In this document: one piece after another, positions 6,390 through 7,267 of the stretch
Position numbering within the stretch: the stretch's first letter is position 1
Layout of the letters: every line of letters begins with the position of its first letter
Source: Ruminococcaceae bacterium UBA2857
Lineage (GTDB): Bacteria > Bacillota > Clostridia > Oscillospirales > Acutalibacteraceae
DNA length: 7,267 nt
Direction: 5' to 3'
Assembly (NCBI GenBank): GCA_002350705.1
Contig: DEFH01000002.1
Span: 1-7,267, forward strand
The notes under the pieces: generated by a model
The model's database searches: none
What the model was told of the DNA's origin: nothing
Seen by the model: only the letters and a program-made list of their open reading frames with translations
Translations under genes and position numbers: made by a program

Positions 6390-7267
6390 ATGGCATTGTT
6401 AATAGACTGCCCGGGTTGCGGAAATCAGATCGTCAACAACGGACAGGACTGCCCGTTTTGCGGCTACAGCGTGAAAACAGGCAAGACCAGAGAAGAAATA
6501 GAACAGGAACTTCTTGCAGCCGAAGAGGCTCTCCGTGCGGAAGAAGAAGCCAAAGCAGCGGAAGAAGCCAGAAAGCTGGAAGAAGCCAAAAGAATCGAAG
6601 AAGAAAAACGAGCTGCCCAAGAAGCTGCCCGTCTGGAACAGGAGAGACTTGCCGAACAGGCAAGACTGGCAGCCGAGGAAGCTAAAAGACAGGCACAGCA
6701 AAACAGTATTTTTGGAAAATTCCAGCAAAGAAACGTTACAAGAAATCGGCAGACGGATTTGTCGGATAAGGTGAATAATAATATTGAGAATCTCCCCGAA
6801 ATGCCCTCGGGAGATGACAGCTCGCTGCCGCCTATGCAGCTGGATAAGCCCGTGCCGCTTTCGCAAATTGCCAATACACCCGCTGTTCCTCTGACACCGC
6901 TCCCGAAGGAAAAAGAAACAACGGTTCTTCCGCCCATGCAGCTGGAGCGTGAAATTACGGTGGAGGAAATCAGAAATACACCCGCAGTCCCCCTTTCTCC
7001 TATCAAGAATGAAGAGGTAACGAATGCCCTTCCCGACATTAACAGTCCGGAAGCAGCCCGTCCAAAGCGTTCCGGGCCGGAAATTTCCGTTGAGATACCC
7101 GTCCAGAGTGCGGCACCGTCTGTCAGAAAGCCCGAAATAGATGTTCAGGTGAATGTTCCGCAGCAGCCTGCAAAACCATCAGTTGTTCTGCAAAAGAAAG
7201 AGCAGCCGCCTGTACAGCAACCGTCGGCACCTGTACAGCAGCCTCGTCAGCCGAGACAGTGGTCGTC
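6390..7267 (+). CDS. Zinc-ribbon, coiled-coil and Pro-rich repeat protein, 3' end outside window
   Basis: Not recognised as a named family. At least 292 residues are encoded; the frame is open at the window end. Four modules are visible. (1) A zinc ribbon, C-P-G-C-G (Cys7, Cys10) and C-P-F-C-G (Cys21, Cys24). (2) A long charged helix at 33-104, rich in Glu, Ala, Lys and Arg, likely a coiled coil. (3) A linker, then two 34-residue tandem units starting L-P-P-M-Q-L at residues 146 and 180, sharing N-T-P-A-V-P-L and 17 of 34 residues; a degraded third start, L-P-D-I, falls in phase at 214. (4) A Pro/Gln/Lys-rich tail from about 255. There is no signal peptide and no membrane segment in the visible part. 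AAGGAG (6375-6380) lies 9 bases before the ATG. The zinc ribbon points to a cytoplasmic protein or domain, and the extended repeats suggest a scaffold or adaptor; this is inference. A downstream membrane or enzymatic domain may exist beyond the window. Confidence 0.88.
   Translation, partial: MALLIDCPGCGNQIVNNGQDCPFCGYSVKTGKTREEIEQELLAAEEALRAEEEAKAAEEARKLEEAKRIEEEKRAAQEAARLEQERLAEQARLAAEEAKRQAQQNSIFGKFQQRNVTRNRQTDLSDKVNNNIENLPEMPSGDDSSLPPMQLDKPVPLSQIANTPAVPLTPLPKEKETTVLPPMQLEREITVEEIRNTPAVPLSPIKNEEVTNALPDINSPEAARPKRSGPEISVEIPVQSAAPSVRKPEIDVQVNVPQQPAKPSVVLQKKEQPPVQQPSAPVQQPRQPRQWS
6825..7028 (+). repeat. Two in-frame tandem repeats of 102 bases (34 residues)
   Basis: Units 6825-6926 and 6927-7028 within the zinc-ribbon gene each encode 34 residues, beginning L-P-P-M-Q-L, with N-T-P-A-V-P-L at unit positions 17-23. 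They are identical at 17 of 34 residues. A partial third start (L-P-D-I, base 7029) keeps the period. The divergence between units indicates old duplication kept under some protein-level constraint. Confidence 0.75.
7209..7250 (+). repeat. Two 21-base in-frame repeats in the Pro/Gln-rich tail
   Basis: CCTGTACAGCA occurs at 7209 and again at 7230, each opening a 21-base unit that encodes P-V-Q-Q followed by a proline- or serine-containing triplet. These form part of the low-complexity tail of the zinc-ribbon protein and may continue beyond the window. Confidence 0.6.

Noticed and set aside
6332..6774. Two forward frames of 117 and 86 residues, rich in Arg and Lys
   Set aside because: They overlap the zinc-ribbon gene out of frame. 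The zinc-ribbon frame has a strong ribosome binding site, a CxxC motif and codon usage consistent with the neighbours; these do not.
6464..7039. Long reverse-strand frame of 191 residues, rich in Ser
   Set aside because: It is the shadow of the repetitive Glu/Ala/Lys coding sequence of the zinc-ribbon gene, with low-complexity Ser/Ala/Leu content and no ribosome binding site.

Overview
This 7.3 kb window looks like a chromosomal stretch of a low-to-medium GC Firmicute of class Clostridia, most likely an Oscillospiraceae/Ruminococcus-type bacterium. This rests on the gene set (EF-P, a CD1247-type protein, ScpA/ScpB, a DUF2953 protein, YtfJ/GerW, a DacB-type carboxypeptidase, RluB), strong AGGAGG-like ribosome binding sites, TTG starts, and AT-rich spacers between genes. 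The taxon is an inference from protein flavour and gene order, not from a database comparison. All genes lie on the + strand and the window is densely coding. No gene-free stretch exceeds 300 bases; the longest gap, about 180 bases before the last gene, holds a promoter and a hairpin.

Region 1 (1-1099) is the end of one transcription unit: elongation factor P (only its start codon lies outside the window), then a small acidic coiled-coil/zinc-ribbon protein of the CD1247 type, closed by a strong rho-independent terminator.

Region 2 (1100-6212) is a tight housekeeping cluster. It holds a site-2-protease-like membrane metallopeptidase, scpA and scpB (partners of SMC in chromosome condensation), a one-pass membrane DUF2953 protein, ytfJ, a secreted D-alanyl-D-alanine carboxypeptidase, and the 23S rRNA pseudouridine synthase rluB. 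S2P-scpA-scpB-DUF2953 are joined by 6-base spacing and by 19-base and 4-base overlaps, which suggests translational coupling. ytfJ has its own sigma-A-like promoter candidate. The order resembles the Bacillus subtilis scpA-scpB-dacB-spmA-spmB-rluB neighbourhood, but spmA/spmB are absent and DUF2953-ytfJ sit in between. The set links chromosome segregation, wall remodelling and spore-associated functions, so the organism or its ancestors probably made spores.

Region 3 (6213-7267) starts with a near-consensus promoter (TTGACG, 17 bases, TATAAT) and a leader hairpin. It then encodes an unrecognised modular protein, cut by the window end. The protein has an N-terminal four-cysteine zinc ribbon, a long Glu/Ala/Lys/Arg coiled coil, tandem 34-residue proline-containing repeats, and a Pro/Gln-rich tail. 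It is the most novel item here. No mobile element, CRISPR array, tRNA or rRNA was seen. A short AT-rich sequence similar in two places (after efp and after ytfJ) may be a dispersed intergenic repeat.
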